A stretch of DNA of 64,000 nt. It comes from Flavobacteriales bacterium. Its GTDB lineage: Bacteria; Bacteroidota; Bacteroidia; Flavobacteriales_D; Crocinitomicaceae. Positions 17,626-27,273 of the stretch are shown one piece after another. The position numbers and the translations under genes were made by a program. Location: NCBI GenBank assembly GCA_947497485.1, contig CANMHB010000005.1:1-64000 (forward strand), given 5' to 3'. The notes below the pieces were generated by a model. That model did not search any database and was not told the origin of the DNA. It worked only from the letters and a program-made list of their open reading frames with translations. The number at the start of each line of letters is the position of its first letter. The stretch's first letter is position 1.

Positions 17626-20073
17626 TTGACAAAGAAAAAGCAAAATAGTCCAAAGGAAATAGTTCCATTTTTTACGGCGAAGCGAATGTTTTTTATCTCG
17701 CTTCTTTTATCATTTCTATTTTTCGGAAATAGTATTTCAAACGGATATTCATTGGATGATGAATTAGTTACTTCTACTGATTTAAGAGCAAACCAAATAA
17801 CCGAAAAGGGAATTGGTGGTATCGCTAAAATTTTCTCTTCGAACTACGCAATTGATAGTAAGCAGAATTATGAATACCGCCCGATTGTATCACTGAGTTA
17901 TGCCATTGAATGGAGTTTGTTTTCAAATTCTGAAAAACGCGTTAACATTTCTCATTTCATTAATGTCTTACTATATGGAGTTTGTGGATTTTTGATTTTT
18001 CAAATGTTGCAGGTTCTTTTTCAAGGTAAAGCTTCGACATTTAGCGCTATTGTTGCCATACTTTTCATTATACACCCTATCCATTCCGAAGTTGTAAATA
18101 ACTTAAAGAATCGAGATGAAATTTTGAGTTTAATTTTTGCGTCCTTATCGGTAATTGCCATATTCAAGGGACTTGATCGAAAACATTGGAAATACTTTAT
18201 GTATGGTTTATTGTTTTTCTCGCTTTCACTTTTGAGTAAAAGATCTAGTATGCCATTTTTAGTGATCATTCCAATGATGATCTGGTATTTCCGAGATTTC
18301 TCCAGACGAAATTTGATTCTTGTGGGCTCTGTTGTGCTCGGTGGGCAACTAGTTTTAAAACTTCTTAAAGCAGGCTTACTTGAAGAAAAAGCAAATAGAT
18401 TTTTTAGTTATGTCGAAAACCCATTGTTTCACATGAGTTTTATGGCAAGAATTCCAATGTATTTCTATTCCAATTGGTTTTATTTTCAGAAATTACTTCT
18501 TCCCTATCCTCTTTGCTATTATTATGGTTTCAATTCGATTCCAATTGTAGGATATTCAAGTTGGCAATTTTTTTTAGGACTTTTGCTAATTGGGACAGGA
18601 ATGTTTTTTGCACTAAAAGGCTTTTTCCAAAAATCGCTTGTATCTTTTTCGATACTATTCTTTTTCTTGGCTATTGGAGGAATTTGTAACTTGCTCGGAC
18701 CTGCGGTAGGAATTGTAGCCGAACGATTTGTTTTTATTGCTTCATTTGGTTTTATCATCTTGGTCACTTGGATCCTTTTTAAGTGGCGTAAGCTCGATCT
18801 ATTTTCAGAACAACAATTTAGTTTTTCATTAATCTTACCGCTAGCAGTTATTATTCTTCCATCATTCGTTTATAACATTAATCGAAATAAAGACTGGAAT
18901 TCGAAGAAATCCTTGTACTTAGCTGATAGTAATCATTTAAAAAAATCTGCAAAAGCGAATTCTTTGTTGGCATCCGTTTATCAAGATGAAGCCTATAAAT
19001 TACAACCAACGAGTATTACTAACTTCGATGAAATGATGCAGAAAGTCGATTCTGCGATGATTTTCTACAATCGTTCAATCGGCGTTTACGAAAACTATGA
19101 GTCGAATCTAAACAACAGAGGAGCGCTTTATTTTTCTTTCTACTACGATTTTCATGAAGCAATAAATTCTTTTAAATTATCGGTTAAGAAAAACCCGACC
19201 TACTATGAAGGGACGCTTAACATAGGAAATTCCTATGCGAAAATTGCGCAGGTATACATGAATCTGGAACAAGCTTCAAAATTTAAAATGGATGATATTC
19301 AAGCTGTTGGAATCAATCAATTGAAATCGAAAAACATTGAAGAAATCTTAAATCAAAACAAATTTCATCGTTCATTAGCTCTCCTAAATCAATTTGAGTT
19401 TACAGCAAAACAACAAATTCAAAATTCTTTTTCTGAGAATACAGTTACAACCTTGACCCTTTTTGCTCAAAATGCTGAAAAACAAGATCCTGCCTTGAAA
19501 AAAATCGGATTTGCAGGCCTAGTGAATAAAGTTTTTTTACATTTTTTTCAAAATAAAATTACGCCTAATTTGAATTTAATTAATGGCATTCGACGAGCCA
19601 TTTTTAAGGATCTTCAAGTTAATACCGGTTTATCCGATGAGGAAATTGGTTCGAAATGTTCAACATTGAAGAAATGCTATTTTGATTCCGCAAAGGTATA
19701 TTTCAAAAAGACCATCCAATCAAAGCCAGATTATCAAATTGCATTTAACTCAGCTCATGACTTTGCTATTCTCCTAAACGACCTCAACTTTATAATTGAA
19801 CTTGAGAAAAAATACATCAAAAACTTCCCGAATCGCTTTTATAGCTTCCAATACATCGAAATTGCAAATTCGTATTACACACTAGGAAATACAGAGAAGG
19901 CGAAGGAAAATTTTAAAAATGCCGCATTGGAACTCAAGAAAGAGAAACAAGCGTTAGAGTCTAAAAAAACACCTTCACAAAAAGATTTAGATCGAATTCA
20001 AAGCCTAAAAGCCGAACTGAAAAGATTGAGAAATTATTTGATTAGTTTAAAGATTTTCGATCCATCCGAATAA
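17626..20073 (+). CDS. TMTC-like multi-pass membrane protein with C-terminal TPR repeats
   Basis: The 815-residue protein has an N-terminal membrane half (residues ~20-430, about nine to eleven hydrophobic helices). It includes SISNGYSLDDE with an acidic pair in the first loop, NYEYRPIVSLSYAIEW and HPIHSEVVNNLKNRDE. These features are typical of GT-C fold, TMTC/O-mannosyltransferase-like proteins. The C-terminal half (~450-815) holds TPR-like helical repeats, probably periplasmic. It likely transfers a sugar from a lipid carrier or builds a surface glycan; the acceptor is unknown. The start is TTG at 17626 just after a TATCTTCG box; the alternative ATG at 17689 would cut 21 residues. It heads the sulfotransferase-flippase block. 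Confidence 0.7.
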   Translation: MTKKKQNSPKEIVPFFTAKRMFFISLLLSFLFFGNSISNGYSLDDELVTSTDLRANQITEKGIGGIAKIFSSNYAIDSKQNYEYRPIVSLSYAIEWSLFSNSEKRVNISHFINVLLYGVCGFLIFQMLQVLFQGKASTFSAIVAILFIIHPIHSEVVNNLKNRDEILSLIFASLSVIAIFKGLDRKHWKYFMYGLLFFSLSLLSKRSSMPFLVIIPMMIWYFRDFSRRNLILVGSVVLGGQLVLKLLKAGLLEEKANRFFSYVENPLFHMSFMARIPMYFYSNWFYFQKLLLPYPLCYYYGFNSIPIVGYSSWQFFLGLLLIGTGMFFALKGFFQKSLVSFSILFFFLAIGGICNLLGPAVGIVAERFVFIASFGFIILVTWILFKWRKLDLFSEQQFSFSLILPLAVIILPSFVYNINRNKDWNSKKSLYLADSNHLKKSAKANSLLASVYQDEAYKLQPTSITNFDEMMQKVDSAMIFYNRSIGVYENYESNLNNRGALYFSFYYDFHEAINSFKLSVKKNPTYYEGTLNIGNSYAKIAQVYMNLEQASKFKMDDIQAVGINQLKSKNIEEILNQNKFHRSLALLNQFEFTAKQQIQNSFSENTVTTLTLFAQNAEKQDPALKKIGFAGLVNKVFLHFFQNKITPNLNLINGIRRAIFKDLQVNTGLSDEEIGSKCSTLKKCYFDSAKVYFKKTIQSKPDYQIAFNSAHDFAILLNDLNFIIELEKKYIKNFPNRFYSFQYIEIANSYYTLGNTEKAKENFKNAALELKKEKQALESKKTPSQKDLDRIQSLKAELKRLRNYLISLKIFDPSE

Positions 20074-20089
20074 AAAAGGGATATCCATT

Positions 20090-21154
20090 ATGGTCGAAGC
20101 CGAAAAAGAAAATAAAATAGTTCCACTTTTTTTTATAATAGGAAGACCTAGATCTGGCACAACTATGCTTCGATATCTTTTGGATGCTCATCCAAATGTT
20201 GTTATTCCAGGAGAGTGTAATTTTATTCTTAGCTTGTCGCGATATTACGGGCAAAATGTGAGATTAGATTCTGCCTCACTCAAACAATTTCCTGAAATTC
20301 TATCTTACTCAAAACACTATTCAATCTTCAATATAGACGAAGATAAACTAAAAGCCGAAATCGAAAAATTACCACAAAATCCTACGCTCGAAGAATTATT
20401 CCAAACCGTACATTTTTCTTGTAAAACCATTCATCCTAAAAATGAAATATTGATTCGAGGAGATAAAAATCCAGCATACTCATCAGAACTTTTTCATCAA
20501 ATTTTTAAACTTTATCCAAATTCAAAATACGTCCATTTGATAAGAGACTATAGAGATCATATAACATCTTATATGAAAGCTAAAATGGAGCTCTCATCTC
20601 CAATTTATCTTGCCATTGCCTGGAAAAAATCAATTAAGCGAATGAATCAATACAAACTCAGATACCCATCTAATTTTTATACAGTTACTTATGAGTGTTT
20701 GGTTGAAAATCCCGAGAAATATCTAAAAGAAATATGCGATTTCGCAGGTATACCATATGATAAAAACATGATAGATTTTTATTTGAATAAAGAAGATTAT
20801 ATTGCCAGTCAACCCAATATCAATTATAATTTTCATCACAAATCCTTATTCAACCCTATAAATAAAGACCGAATTGGAAAATGGAAGGAATATCTCACAG
20901 GTCAAGAGCTTACGGCGATTGAATTCATTGCCGGAAAAACAGGAGAGATATATGGTTACAACTATAATCACAAAAAGTTAACTTTTTTGGCCAGTATTAT
21001 TATTCTAAAAGGACAAATTCAATATATAATTTTCATATTGTTTCGTAAAATTTTGTTTTCCATACCTTTAAAAAGACGTCACAATACGATGCAAAAATTA
21101 GCCAGAATAAAACCTATTATGAAATTATATCGATTCATTGTTCCAACTAAATAA
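20090..21154 (+). CDS. PAPS-dependent sulfotransferase family protein (copy 1)
   Basis: The 354-residue protein begins near the 5'-phosphosulfate loop IIGRPRSGTTMLRYLLDAHP (residues ~15-34). It has the 3'-phosphate-binding region HLIRDYRDHITSY (~150-162) and VTYECLVENPEKYLKEIC. These define the Sulfotransfer_1/3 clan, which moves sulfate from PAPS to hydroxyl or amino groups of glycans or lipids. The last ~60 residues are hydrophobic then basic (IIILKGQIQYIIFILFRKIL), suggesting attachment to the inner face of the membrane. A paralogue lies at 22514. It sits 16 nt after the TPR protein and overlaps or abuts the flippase gene. Confidence 0.85.
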   Translation: MVEAEKENKIVPLFFIIGRPRSGTTMLRYLLDAHPNVVIPGECNFILSLSRYYGQNVRLDSASLKQFPEILSYSKHYSIFNIDEDKLKAEIEKLPQNPTLEELFQTVHFSCKTIHPKNEILIRGDKNPAYSSELFHQIFKLYPNSKYVHLIRDYRDHITSYMKAKMELSSPIYLAIAWKKSIKRMNQYKLRYPSNFYTVTYECLVENPEKYLKEICDFAGIPYDKNMIDFYLNKEDYIASQPNINYNFHHKSLFNPINKDRIGKWKEYLTGQELTAIEFIAGKTGEIYGYNYNHKKLTFLASIIILKGQIQYIIFILFRKILFSIPLKRRHNTMQKLARIKPIMKLYRFIVPTK

Positions 21155-21167
21155 AAGACGATATAAA

Positions 21168-22466
21168 GTGAGCGATGAAAAAAACATAGCGAGAGAAGTT
21201 TTAGGAGTCCTTTCAGGAAATATCGCAACGCTATTGATAGGCTTTATAACCAGCGTAATCATTTCGAGAATGCTTGGCCCAGAATTAAAAGGTACATACA
21301 CCACGTTATTGGTTATTCCTGGAATTCTGTCCAGTTTTGTAATGTTAGGCTCAAGAAATTCAATCATTTTCCATGTTGGCAGCAAAATTTACAATAACCA
21401 ACAAGTTATTTCAGCTGTAATTTTTCTTTTCATTATTAGCTGTTTTATTGGGATAATTCTTTTTTTGACTTCTTACTGGTTTTTCACGAGTAAGAACTAC
21501 GGCTCTTTAATTATCCAAATCATTTTGTGTTATATCCCCATTAAATTAGGAATCGCCTATTCAGGTAGTATCTTTCTGGCGAATTTAAAATTCAAAAAAG
21601 CTAATCAACTTAAATGGATGACGGCATTTCTAACACTTTTGTCCGTAATTATTTTTGTATTAATTCTAAAATGGTCCATAATTGGGACTTTTATTTCGCT
21701 CTTGATGGCTACTTTCATTGTTTTGGTATACGCTTTATATCATATTAGCCGAGAATTTGAAATTAAAATTCAATTTGATAAGAAAGTTATTTCGAAAATT
21801 GTTAGGCTTGGATTGATTAACGCAATTGCGCTGGTAGTTATACAGTTAAACTTTCGAGTCGATATTTTGATAATGAATTACTTGTCTACTGAAAAAGAAA
21901 TCGGTTATTATTCAGTCGGTGTTTCAATTGCTGAAAAATTATGGCAACTACCTTTTGCAGTTGGAGTTGTATTGACAAGTCGGAGTGCCTCAAGTCAAAA
22001 TGCAGAGGAGCTCGAAAAAGATGTAAGTCAATTATTACGCGTTACTTTTTTAATTATTCTAATAGCAGCTATTTTTCTTTATTTTCTTGCTCCATATTTA
22101 ATTCCTCTATTTTTCGGCAAAGCATTTTATCAGAGTATTTTCGTTGTTCAAACAATTTTACCCGGAGTTCTCTTTTTTGTTATCGTAAGAATATTAAGTA
22201 GCAGTTTGGCAGGTTTAGGAAAAACCTACTTGATCTTATTTATTTTTATTCCAGCATTATTAATTAACATCCTATTGAATATTATTTGGATACCTGAATT
22301 TGGTGGAATTGGCGCGGCATGGGCGACCAATATTAGCTATATATTAGGTGCCACTGCTTTGTTAATCGTATATGCAAAACAAACAAATATTTCATTAATG
22401 AAATTCTTTTCATTTGAAAGAGATGATTTAAAAATTCTGCAAAGGACTAAGAAGCTGAGAAAATAG
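21168..22466 (+). CDS. Wzx/MATE-type polysaccharide flippase
   Basis: The protein is about 432 residues with roughly 12 hydrophobic helices. The first segment contains EVLGVLSGNIATLLIGF and SRMLGPELKGTYTT, typical of O-antigen/polysaccharide flippases of the MOP superfamily. It would flip a lipid-linked glycan across the inner membrane. I prefer the GTG at 21168 (VSDEKNIAREV): the upstream TTG at 21138 would overlap the sulfotransferase by 17 bp and add an unneeded basic tail. Its place between two sulfotransferase paralogues suggests the cargo is, or becomes, sulfated. Confidence 0.85.
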   Translation: MSDEKNIAREVLGVLSGNIATLLIGFITSVIISRMLGPELKGTYTTLLVIPGILSSFVMLGSRNSIIFHVGSKIYNNQQVISAVIFLFIISCFIGIILFLTSYWFFTSKNYGSLIIQIILCYIPIKLGIAYSGSIFLANLKFKKANQLKWMTAFLTLLSVIIFVLILKWSIIGTFISLLMATFIVLVYALYHISREFEIKIQFDKKVISKIVRLGLINAIALVVIQLNFRVDILIMNYLSTEKEIGYYSVGVSIAEKLWQLPFAVGVVLTSRSASSQNAEELEKDVSQLLRVTFLIILIAAIFLYFLAPYLIPLFFGKAFYQSIFVVQTILPGVLFFVIVRILSSSLAGLGKTYLILFIFIPALLINILLNIIWIPEFGGIGAAWATNISYILGATALLIVYAKQTNISLMKFFSFERDDLKILQRTKKLRK

Positions 22467-22513
22467 CCTAAATCTTCAAAATAGTTCCAACGAAAGATTT
22501 AACTTCGCGATAC

Positions 22514-23575
22514 ATGTCAATTTCAAAATCAGAATCTACCCCATTTTTTTTCATCATCGGTCGAGCAAGATCAGGCACAACGCTTTTGCGTTGCTTAATG
22601 GATGCACATCCTCAACTAAATATCCCATTAGAATGCGAATTTATTATATACTTGCAACCGCGTTATGGTAAGATAAAAACCTGGGATGAAAAAGACATAC
22701 TGGCTTTCTACAGCGACCTAATTGATTTCCCGAAATTTGATTTTTGGGTTGTTGATCAAGAAAAACTTAAAAAAGACCTTCTTAACTGCGTTGGTGAGAA
22801 TTCCTATGAACGAATTTGTCGTGTTGTTTACCTAAACTACCAATCTTTTTTCGAGAAGAATGAGCTAAAAATGATTGGCGATAAAAATCCAAATTATTGT
22901 CTTCAAACAATAAATCTTGAAAAATTATTCCCAGAAGCACGTTTCATTCATATCACTCGAGATTATAGAGCGCATATCGCATCAATGGTTCGAGCAAAAT
23001 TTGAATCACCAATTTATTCTTCGCTGGCATTTCGTTGGAAATTCATGAATAAAGCCGTGGATAATCATAAAAAGCGTAATCCTGCGAAATTTTACACGTT
23101 GCGCTATGAAGATTTAGTTTCAAATCCAGAAAAATATTTAAGAGAGATCTGTGTGTTTTTAGGTATTGATTTTTCGTTTGAAATGCTTAACTACCATTCA
23201 AAACTGGATCAAATGCTGGCCATTTATCCAACCGATTTAATTCATTTATACCATAAGAGTTTGCTTAAACCAATAAATGCTGAAAATTTAAATGCTTGGC
23301 AAAATGAATTGACTCGAGATCAAATTAAAACCTGTGACATCGTTGTTGGATCTTATGCAGAAGAATGTGGCTATGAGCGCGTATACAAAAAACGCAATTT
23401 AATTTATTATGCATCCTGCATTCCAGGAATTATTTTTGGAAGATTATATTATGTTTTACTCAATTTATTGGATAAAATCCCTTTAAATCTAAAACGAAAA
23501 ATTCTTGGATTACTTGCAATCATCTTTCAACAGGACAGGACGAAATATAAAAGAAAAGAACTTAATCACAAATAG
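22514..23575 (+). CDS. PAPS-dependent sulfotransferase family protein (copy 2)
   Basis: The 353-residue paralogue of the 20090 gene shares the PAPS loop IIGRARSGTTLLRCLMDAHP, HITRDYRAHIASMVRAKFE, LRYEDLVSNPEKYLREIC and an HxKSLxxPIN segment. It also ends with a hydrophobic/basic tail. A TAACTTCG box (22500-22507), one base off the promoter consensus, ends 6 nt before the ATG. The two copies are clearly diverged, so they probably act on different positions or substrates. Its 3' end overlaps the convergent GNAT gene by 10 bp. Confidence 0.85.
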   Translation: MSISKSESTPFFFIIGRARSGTTLLRCLMDAHPQLNIPLECEFIIYLQPRYGKIKTWDEKDILAFYSDLIDFPKFDFWVVDQEKLKKDLLNCVGENSYERICRVVYLNYQSFFEKNELKMIGDKNPNYCLQTINLEKLFPEARFIHITRDYRAHIASMVRAKFESPIYSSLAFRWKFMNKAVDNHKKRNPAKFYTLRYEDLVSNPEKYLREICVFLGIDFSFEMLNYHSKLDQMLAIYPTDLIHLYHKSLLKPINAENLNAWQNELTRDQIKTCDIVVGSYAEECGYERVYKKRNLIYYASCIPGIIFGRLYYVLLNLLDKIPLNLKRKILGLLAIIFQQDRTKYKRKELNHK

Positions 23576-24228
23576 CGGATTTCTATTTTACTTCTATCTG
23601 AATCTTTTGGTGCATCATCAATAATTTTTTGAACGATATCCATCGTTCCGTTCGTTTTATCAATTGATTCAAAAGTCAAAATAATCGGTTCATTTAAAGA
23701 ATCGGGATTTACTAGTCTATTTATTTTTTGGAAATTTTCAAAAAAACGCGTTTTCTCCAATTCCATTGTATAATAATCTGAGTTTTCATTATGTTCAACG
23801 ACAATATAACCCAAAGATTCATTATATTTTAAAGCCCTTGGATTATCTTTTCGAACTTTTACAATTGTTTTATTCCAGCCTAATAAGGTATATGCCAATT
23901 CAAGCATTAACAAGGAAATTTTCATTGGAATTGTAGAATTTATGTAGCGCTTATTCCAAATAAAAAGACCTCCCTCCGCTATTTTCTCATTCCAGTCAAT
24001 GTTTTTGTCATTTACCAGCCCTATTTTTTCACCTTCATATTGAATGACATAATAAAAATTATCGGATGTATTTATGGATTCAAACCATTTCAGCTGCATT
24101 TCTTTGGTGATATAATCTCGAAAATTCATGAATTTTCTGATTTCATCATCGTTTCTCCATTTCCGAACGAGTTCCAAATCAGCCTCGACAAGTCGAATAA
24201 GACTAATTCCATATTTACTTATTCTCAT
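23566..24228 (-). CDS. GNAT acetyl/acyltransferase, PseH-like
   Basis: The 220-residue protein has a GNAT domain at about 1-160: LVRKWRNDDEIRKFM near residue 20, the acyl-donor loop region after EGGLFIWN, and VRKDNPRALKYNESLGY with the typical Asn-x-x-Ala-x-x-x-Tyr. The WRN...RKFM pattern resembles PseH and related enzymes that N-acylate amino-sugar nucleotides. A ~60-residue C-terminal extension is of unknown role. The ATG overlaps the end of the glycosyltransferase gene (4 bp). It is the last gene of the KAS III-carrier operon, so it may use an acyl-ACP made there; that is inference. Confidence 0.8.
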   Translation of the reverse strand: MRISKYGISLIRLVEADLELVRKWRNDDEIRKFMNFRDYITKEMQLKWFESINTSDNFYYVIQYEGEKIGLVNDKNIDWNEKIAEGGLFIWNKRYINSTIPMKISLLMLELAYTLLGWNKTIVKVRKDNPRALKYNESLGYIVVEHNENSDYYTMELEKTRFFENFQKINRLVNPDSLNEPIILTFESIDKTNGTMDIVQKIIDDAPKDSDRSKIEIRYL

Positions 24229-25172
24229 AGAAGCGACTGCCGGATATTATATGGTGGTTTTTTGTTCTGTCCAAGATATATTCTCAAAAGATACTCCCCA
24301 ATAATTCCTAAACTCAGAATTATCAATCCAGTTGAAAACAAAATCGTCACGATCAATGATGTATAACCAGGCACAGCAACTTTCAGAAAGATTTTTTTAT
24401 AAATGTAACGTGACCCAATTAAAAATGAAATCAACGAAGAGAAAAACCCAAAATTGATCATTAATTTCAAAGGAAATGTTGTGTAATACATCAATAGGTT
24501 AACGGCAAAAGAAAAAAGTTTAAACTTGGAATATCCCGAGTTTCCATATTTTCTTCGCTCATGTATTACCTCCACAAATTGAATATCAGATGCATACCAC
24601 AATAACAATTCGTCAATAAAGATTAAACTTTGCGTTTGTGAAATGATCTGATCAGCAACTTCCCGCGTGAACAATCTAAAAGATGAGCCTTCTCCTTGAC
24701 TTCCGGAAAAAAACTTAGAACATTTTTTAATTATCAAGCTACCGATATTTCTGAGCCAACCATGTTTCTTAGTCGAATAAACACCATAAACCAAAGAAGC
24801 AGATGTCTCATCGTATTTATGAATCAGCTTAGCAATTTCTTCAGGAGGATTTTGTAAATCATCATCCATAGTTATAATTATCCCACCCGATATATGCTTT
24901 AAACCACAAAAAACGGCTATGTGCTGCCCAAAATTTTTTGAAAGCCTTATTGCCTTAATATTTATCGGGTTATCCTGCTTCATTTTTTTTAAAATCTCCC
25001 AACTTTTGTCTCTGCTTCCATCGTCGACAAAAACGACTTCAAAGGAACAATTCAACTTTTTAAAAAAACGCTCAATCCGTTCGAATAATTCTTCAAGGGA
25101 TTTCTCACTATTGAAAACAGGAATGATTACAGAATATTGAACCTCAGTCACAATTGAATTTTGGTGTTTCAA
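24225..25172 (-). CDS. Family 2 glycosyltransferase, GtrB/DPM1-like with two C-terminal membrane helices
   Basis: The 315-residue protein has a GT-A domain with SVIIPVFNSEKSLEEL, VDDGSRDKSWE and the metal-binding TMDDDLQNPPEEI (residues ~94-106). Two hydrophobic helices follow at about 235-255 and 270-292. This matches GtrB/ArnC/DPM1-like enzymes that charge polyprenyl phosphate with a sugar on the cytoplasmic face. It overlaps the GNAT gene by 4 bp and starts 31 nt after the SDR gene. The product would be a lipid-linked sugar, a fitting donor for the GT-C-like protein at 17626. Confidence 0.85.
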   Translation of the reverse strand: MKHQNSIVTEVQYSVIIPVFNSEKSLEELFERIERFFKKLNCSFEVVFVDDGSRDKSWEILKKMKQDNPINIKAIRLSKNFGQHIAVFCGLKHISGGIIITMDDDLQNPPEEIAKLIHKYDETSASLVYGVYSTKKHGWLRNIGSLIIKKCSKFFSGSQGEGSSFRLFTREVADQIISQTQSLIFIDELLLWYASDIQFVEVIHERRKYGNSGYSKFKLFSFAVNLLMYYTTFPLKLMINFGFFSSLISFLIGSRYIYKKIFLKVAVPGYTSLIVTILFSTGLIILSLGIIGEYLLRIYLGQNKKPPYNIRQSLL

Positions 25173-25203
25173 AGGTATAAAAAATGTTTAACCAAACTTT
25201 CAA

Positions 25204-25932
25204 TCAGACAATTACGCCTAAAGGAATATTAGTTCCTGTAATCCATCTTGCTTGATCTGACAATAAAAAACAGATTGGTCCCGCGACATCTTGTGGCATT
25301 CCAAATCCCAAAGGATGAATGATTTCCATATTTCTTAATGTTTGTTCTGATGCAACTTCCATGGTTTGATCATACATTGGAGTTTTAACAAAACCGGGTG
25401 AGATGCAGTTTGATCGAATTCCTTCAGAAGCAAGTTCTAATGCCAAAGCTTTTGCGTAAGAAATTAGTGCCGATTTAGACGCCATGTAAAGAGATCCACC
25501 AAAGTATGGAAAACTAGTAGCAATAGAGGAAAGGAATACCAATGATGCATTTTTTGAAATTTTGTTCTTACGAAGCAACAAGCTTGTTAACTCTACAGGA
25601 ATGTTAAAATTAATTTCCATCACTTCCTGAATATGTCGTTCCTTAATAAATTTTGCTGGTTTATGGGATGTTATGCCCGCGCAATGAACAACACCATCTA
25701 GGTAAGGTAACGAATCACAAAAGTTTTCTAGTTCTTTTCTGTTCAATAAATCTAGTACCTCCAATGAGTGATTTTCGCCATTCAATTGTTCGAATGTTTG
25801 TGAAAGTTTTTCTGAATTTCTACCCGTAATTATGAGGTTACCGCCAAATTTCGAAATGACCAAAGCGACTTCCTTTCCAATTCCTGAGGAAGCTCCTGTT
25901 ACGAGTATTGTTTTTCCTTTCAGATTGTTCAT
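25204..25932 (-). CDS. FabG-like SDR oxidoreductase
   Basis: The 242-residue classical SDR has the cofactor loop LVTGASSGIG (residues ~9-18), HCAG in place of the usual NNAG, catalytic Ser in FLSSIA, YMASK (Tyr/Lys pair at about 152-156) and SPGFVKTPM. It most resembles 3-oxoacyl-[ACP] reductases. Directly after two KAS III genes and a carrier protein, the likely job is to reduce a beta-keto group on the carrier to a hydroxyl. It starts 16 nt downstream of the KAS III gene. Confidence 0.85.
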   Translation of the reverse strand: MNNLKGKTILVTGASSGIGKEVALVISKFGGNLIITGRNSEKLSQTFEQLNGENHSLEVLDLLNRKELENFCDSLPYLDGVVHCAGITSHKPAKFIKERHIQEVMEINFNIPVELTSLLLRKNKISKNASLVFLSSIATSFPYFGGSLYMASKSALISYAKALALELASEGIRSNCISPGFVKTPMYDQTMEVASEQTLRNMEIIHPLGFGMPQDVAGPICFLLSDQARWITGTNIPLGVIV

Positions 25933-25948
25933 GCGTGATTCTTATTTT

Positions 25949-27001
25949 TCAATATTCAATTACTGGTGGGCAACAAATATTTTCAATTTCTATTATTGTA
26001 GAGCCCCATGAAAGGCCAACTCCAAAACCTGAAAGTAACAAATTAAGTTTTTTAGAAGAAACTTCTTCTCGAAGCTCAGATACGATTGTCAAAGGAATTG
26101 TTGCAGAACTTGTATTCCCATATTTCTTTAAACTCATAGGAACTTTTTCAGCGGGTAATTTTAGTTTTTTTCGTATTGTCTCATTAATCAACAAATTGGC
26201 TTGGTGAAAAACAAAAAAGTCGATTTCTTCTAACGTACGTGAACTGTATTCCATTAATTCTTTGATGTTTGGAACGACTTCTCGCAAAGAAAAATCAAAA
26301 ACAGCGTATCCGTCCAATGCTACATGTAAATCATTTCGAATGATTCCTTTTCCGAATTTTTTGTATTCAAACATTTTCTTTGTTGGAAAATTTCGCATTC
26401 CTCCGGCAGGAATCATAATTGCTTTGTGACCTGAACCATCCGTCTGAAGATTGAAAAAGGTGTCAGAAGCATTTTCATCAAATTCCAGCGCTGTTGCGGT
26501 TCCAGCTTGTCCAAACAAAGGATAGGTTGTCTTGTCGCGATAAGAAGTCATCGTTGAAACATCACCGACCAATAAAAGTGCTTTTTTGACTCCGCAATTC
26601 GCAACGAAATTTGAAATGATAGAGAGTCCGTAGGTGTATCCTGAACACCCCATACTAACATCAAAAGCAATTGACGACTTACTTAAACCCAAACGATCTT
26701 GAAGAATACAGGCAGAGGCAGGAAGAATGTAATCTCGCGACTGAGAAACAAAAATTAGTAATTGAATTTCATCTTTTTTCCAAGACAGATCTGAAATTAG
26801 TTTTTCAGCAGCTACAAAGCAAAGATCAGCAGTGGTAGTGCCTTTTTCTGCAACACGCTTTTCCTCAACACCTACGCGCTTAATTAAATCATTTCGTTCT
26901 TTTTCACTTACCCATTTATAATCGCGATTATATTCGACAAGTTTCGGAACACAAGCACTAATTCCAGCAATTTTAAAACGAGAATTACTGAAAAGAGCCA
27001 T
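25949..27001 (-). CDS. KAS III (FabH-like) 3-oxoacyl-ACP synthase, copy 2
   Basis: The 350-residue protein keeps the KAS III triad: Cys119 in VSMGCSGYTYG, His266 in FVFHQANLL and Asn296 in KYGNTSSATIP. It ends GFGVGLSWGSTI. These residues support real condensation, joining an acyl-CoA starter to malonyl-ACP, rather than a degenerate thiolase fold. The ATG overlaps the stop of the carrier-protein gene by 1 bp. It is a paralogue of the 27274 gene. Two KAS III enzymes in one operon imply either a heteromer or two rounds of chain building. Confidence 0.88.
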   Translation of the reverse strand: MALFSNSRFKIAGISACVPKLVEYNRDYKWVSEKERNDLIKRVGVEEKRVAEKGTTTADLCFVAAEKLISDLSWKKDEIQLLIFVSQSRDYILPASACILQDRLGLSKSSIAFDVSMGCSGYTYGLSIISNFVANCGVKKALLLVGDVSTMTSYRDKTTYPLFGQAGTATALEFDENASDTFFNLQTDGSGHKAIMIPAGGMRNFPTKKMFEYKKFGKGIIRNDLHVALDGYAVFDFSLREVVPNIKELMEYSSRTLEEIDFFVFHQANLLINETIRKKLKLPAEKVPMSLKKYGNTSSATIPLTIVSELREEVSSKKLNLLLSGFGVGLSWGSTIIEIENICCPPVIEY

Positions 27002-27231
27002 TAAGATTTAGATTGAATAATCGAAAAAATATCTTCAATTGTTTCAGATTTCAAAAAATCATCTGCAGTTAAAATCACATCATATTCGCAATCTACAAGC
27101 GCTATTACTGTTAGAGCATTTACTGAGCTCCAATCCAAGACATCTCTGAATTTACTCTTCGGGGTTATAATCCCGGGTGTAATCTCCTCAAATTCTCCTT
27201 CAATTTTCTTTATAAAATCGTGAATATCCAT
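27001..27231 (-). CDS. Dedicated acyl carrier protein
   Basis: The 76-residue acidic helical protein has the carrier-protein size and layout. The usual DSL is replaced by WSSVNAL, where Ser36 would take the phosphopantetheine arm. This WSS form is common in specialised Bacteroidota carrier proteins that are not the fatty-acid AcpP. It lies between two KAS III genes, sharing a base with one and 42 nt after the other, so it is very likely their carrier. Confidence 0.88.
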   Translation of the reverse strand: MDIHDFIKKIEGEFEEITPGIITPKSKFRDVLDWSSVNALTVIALVDCEYDVILTADDFLKSETIEDIFSIIQSKS

Positions 27232-27273
27232 TTCCTAATTTAATGCAGTTTACACAAATTTACATTTAAAAAC

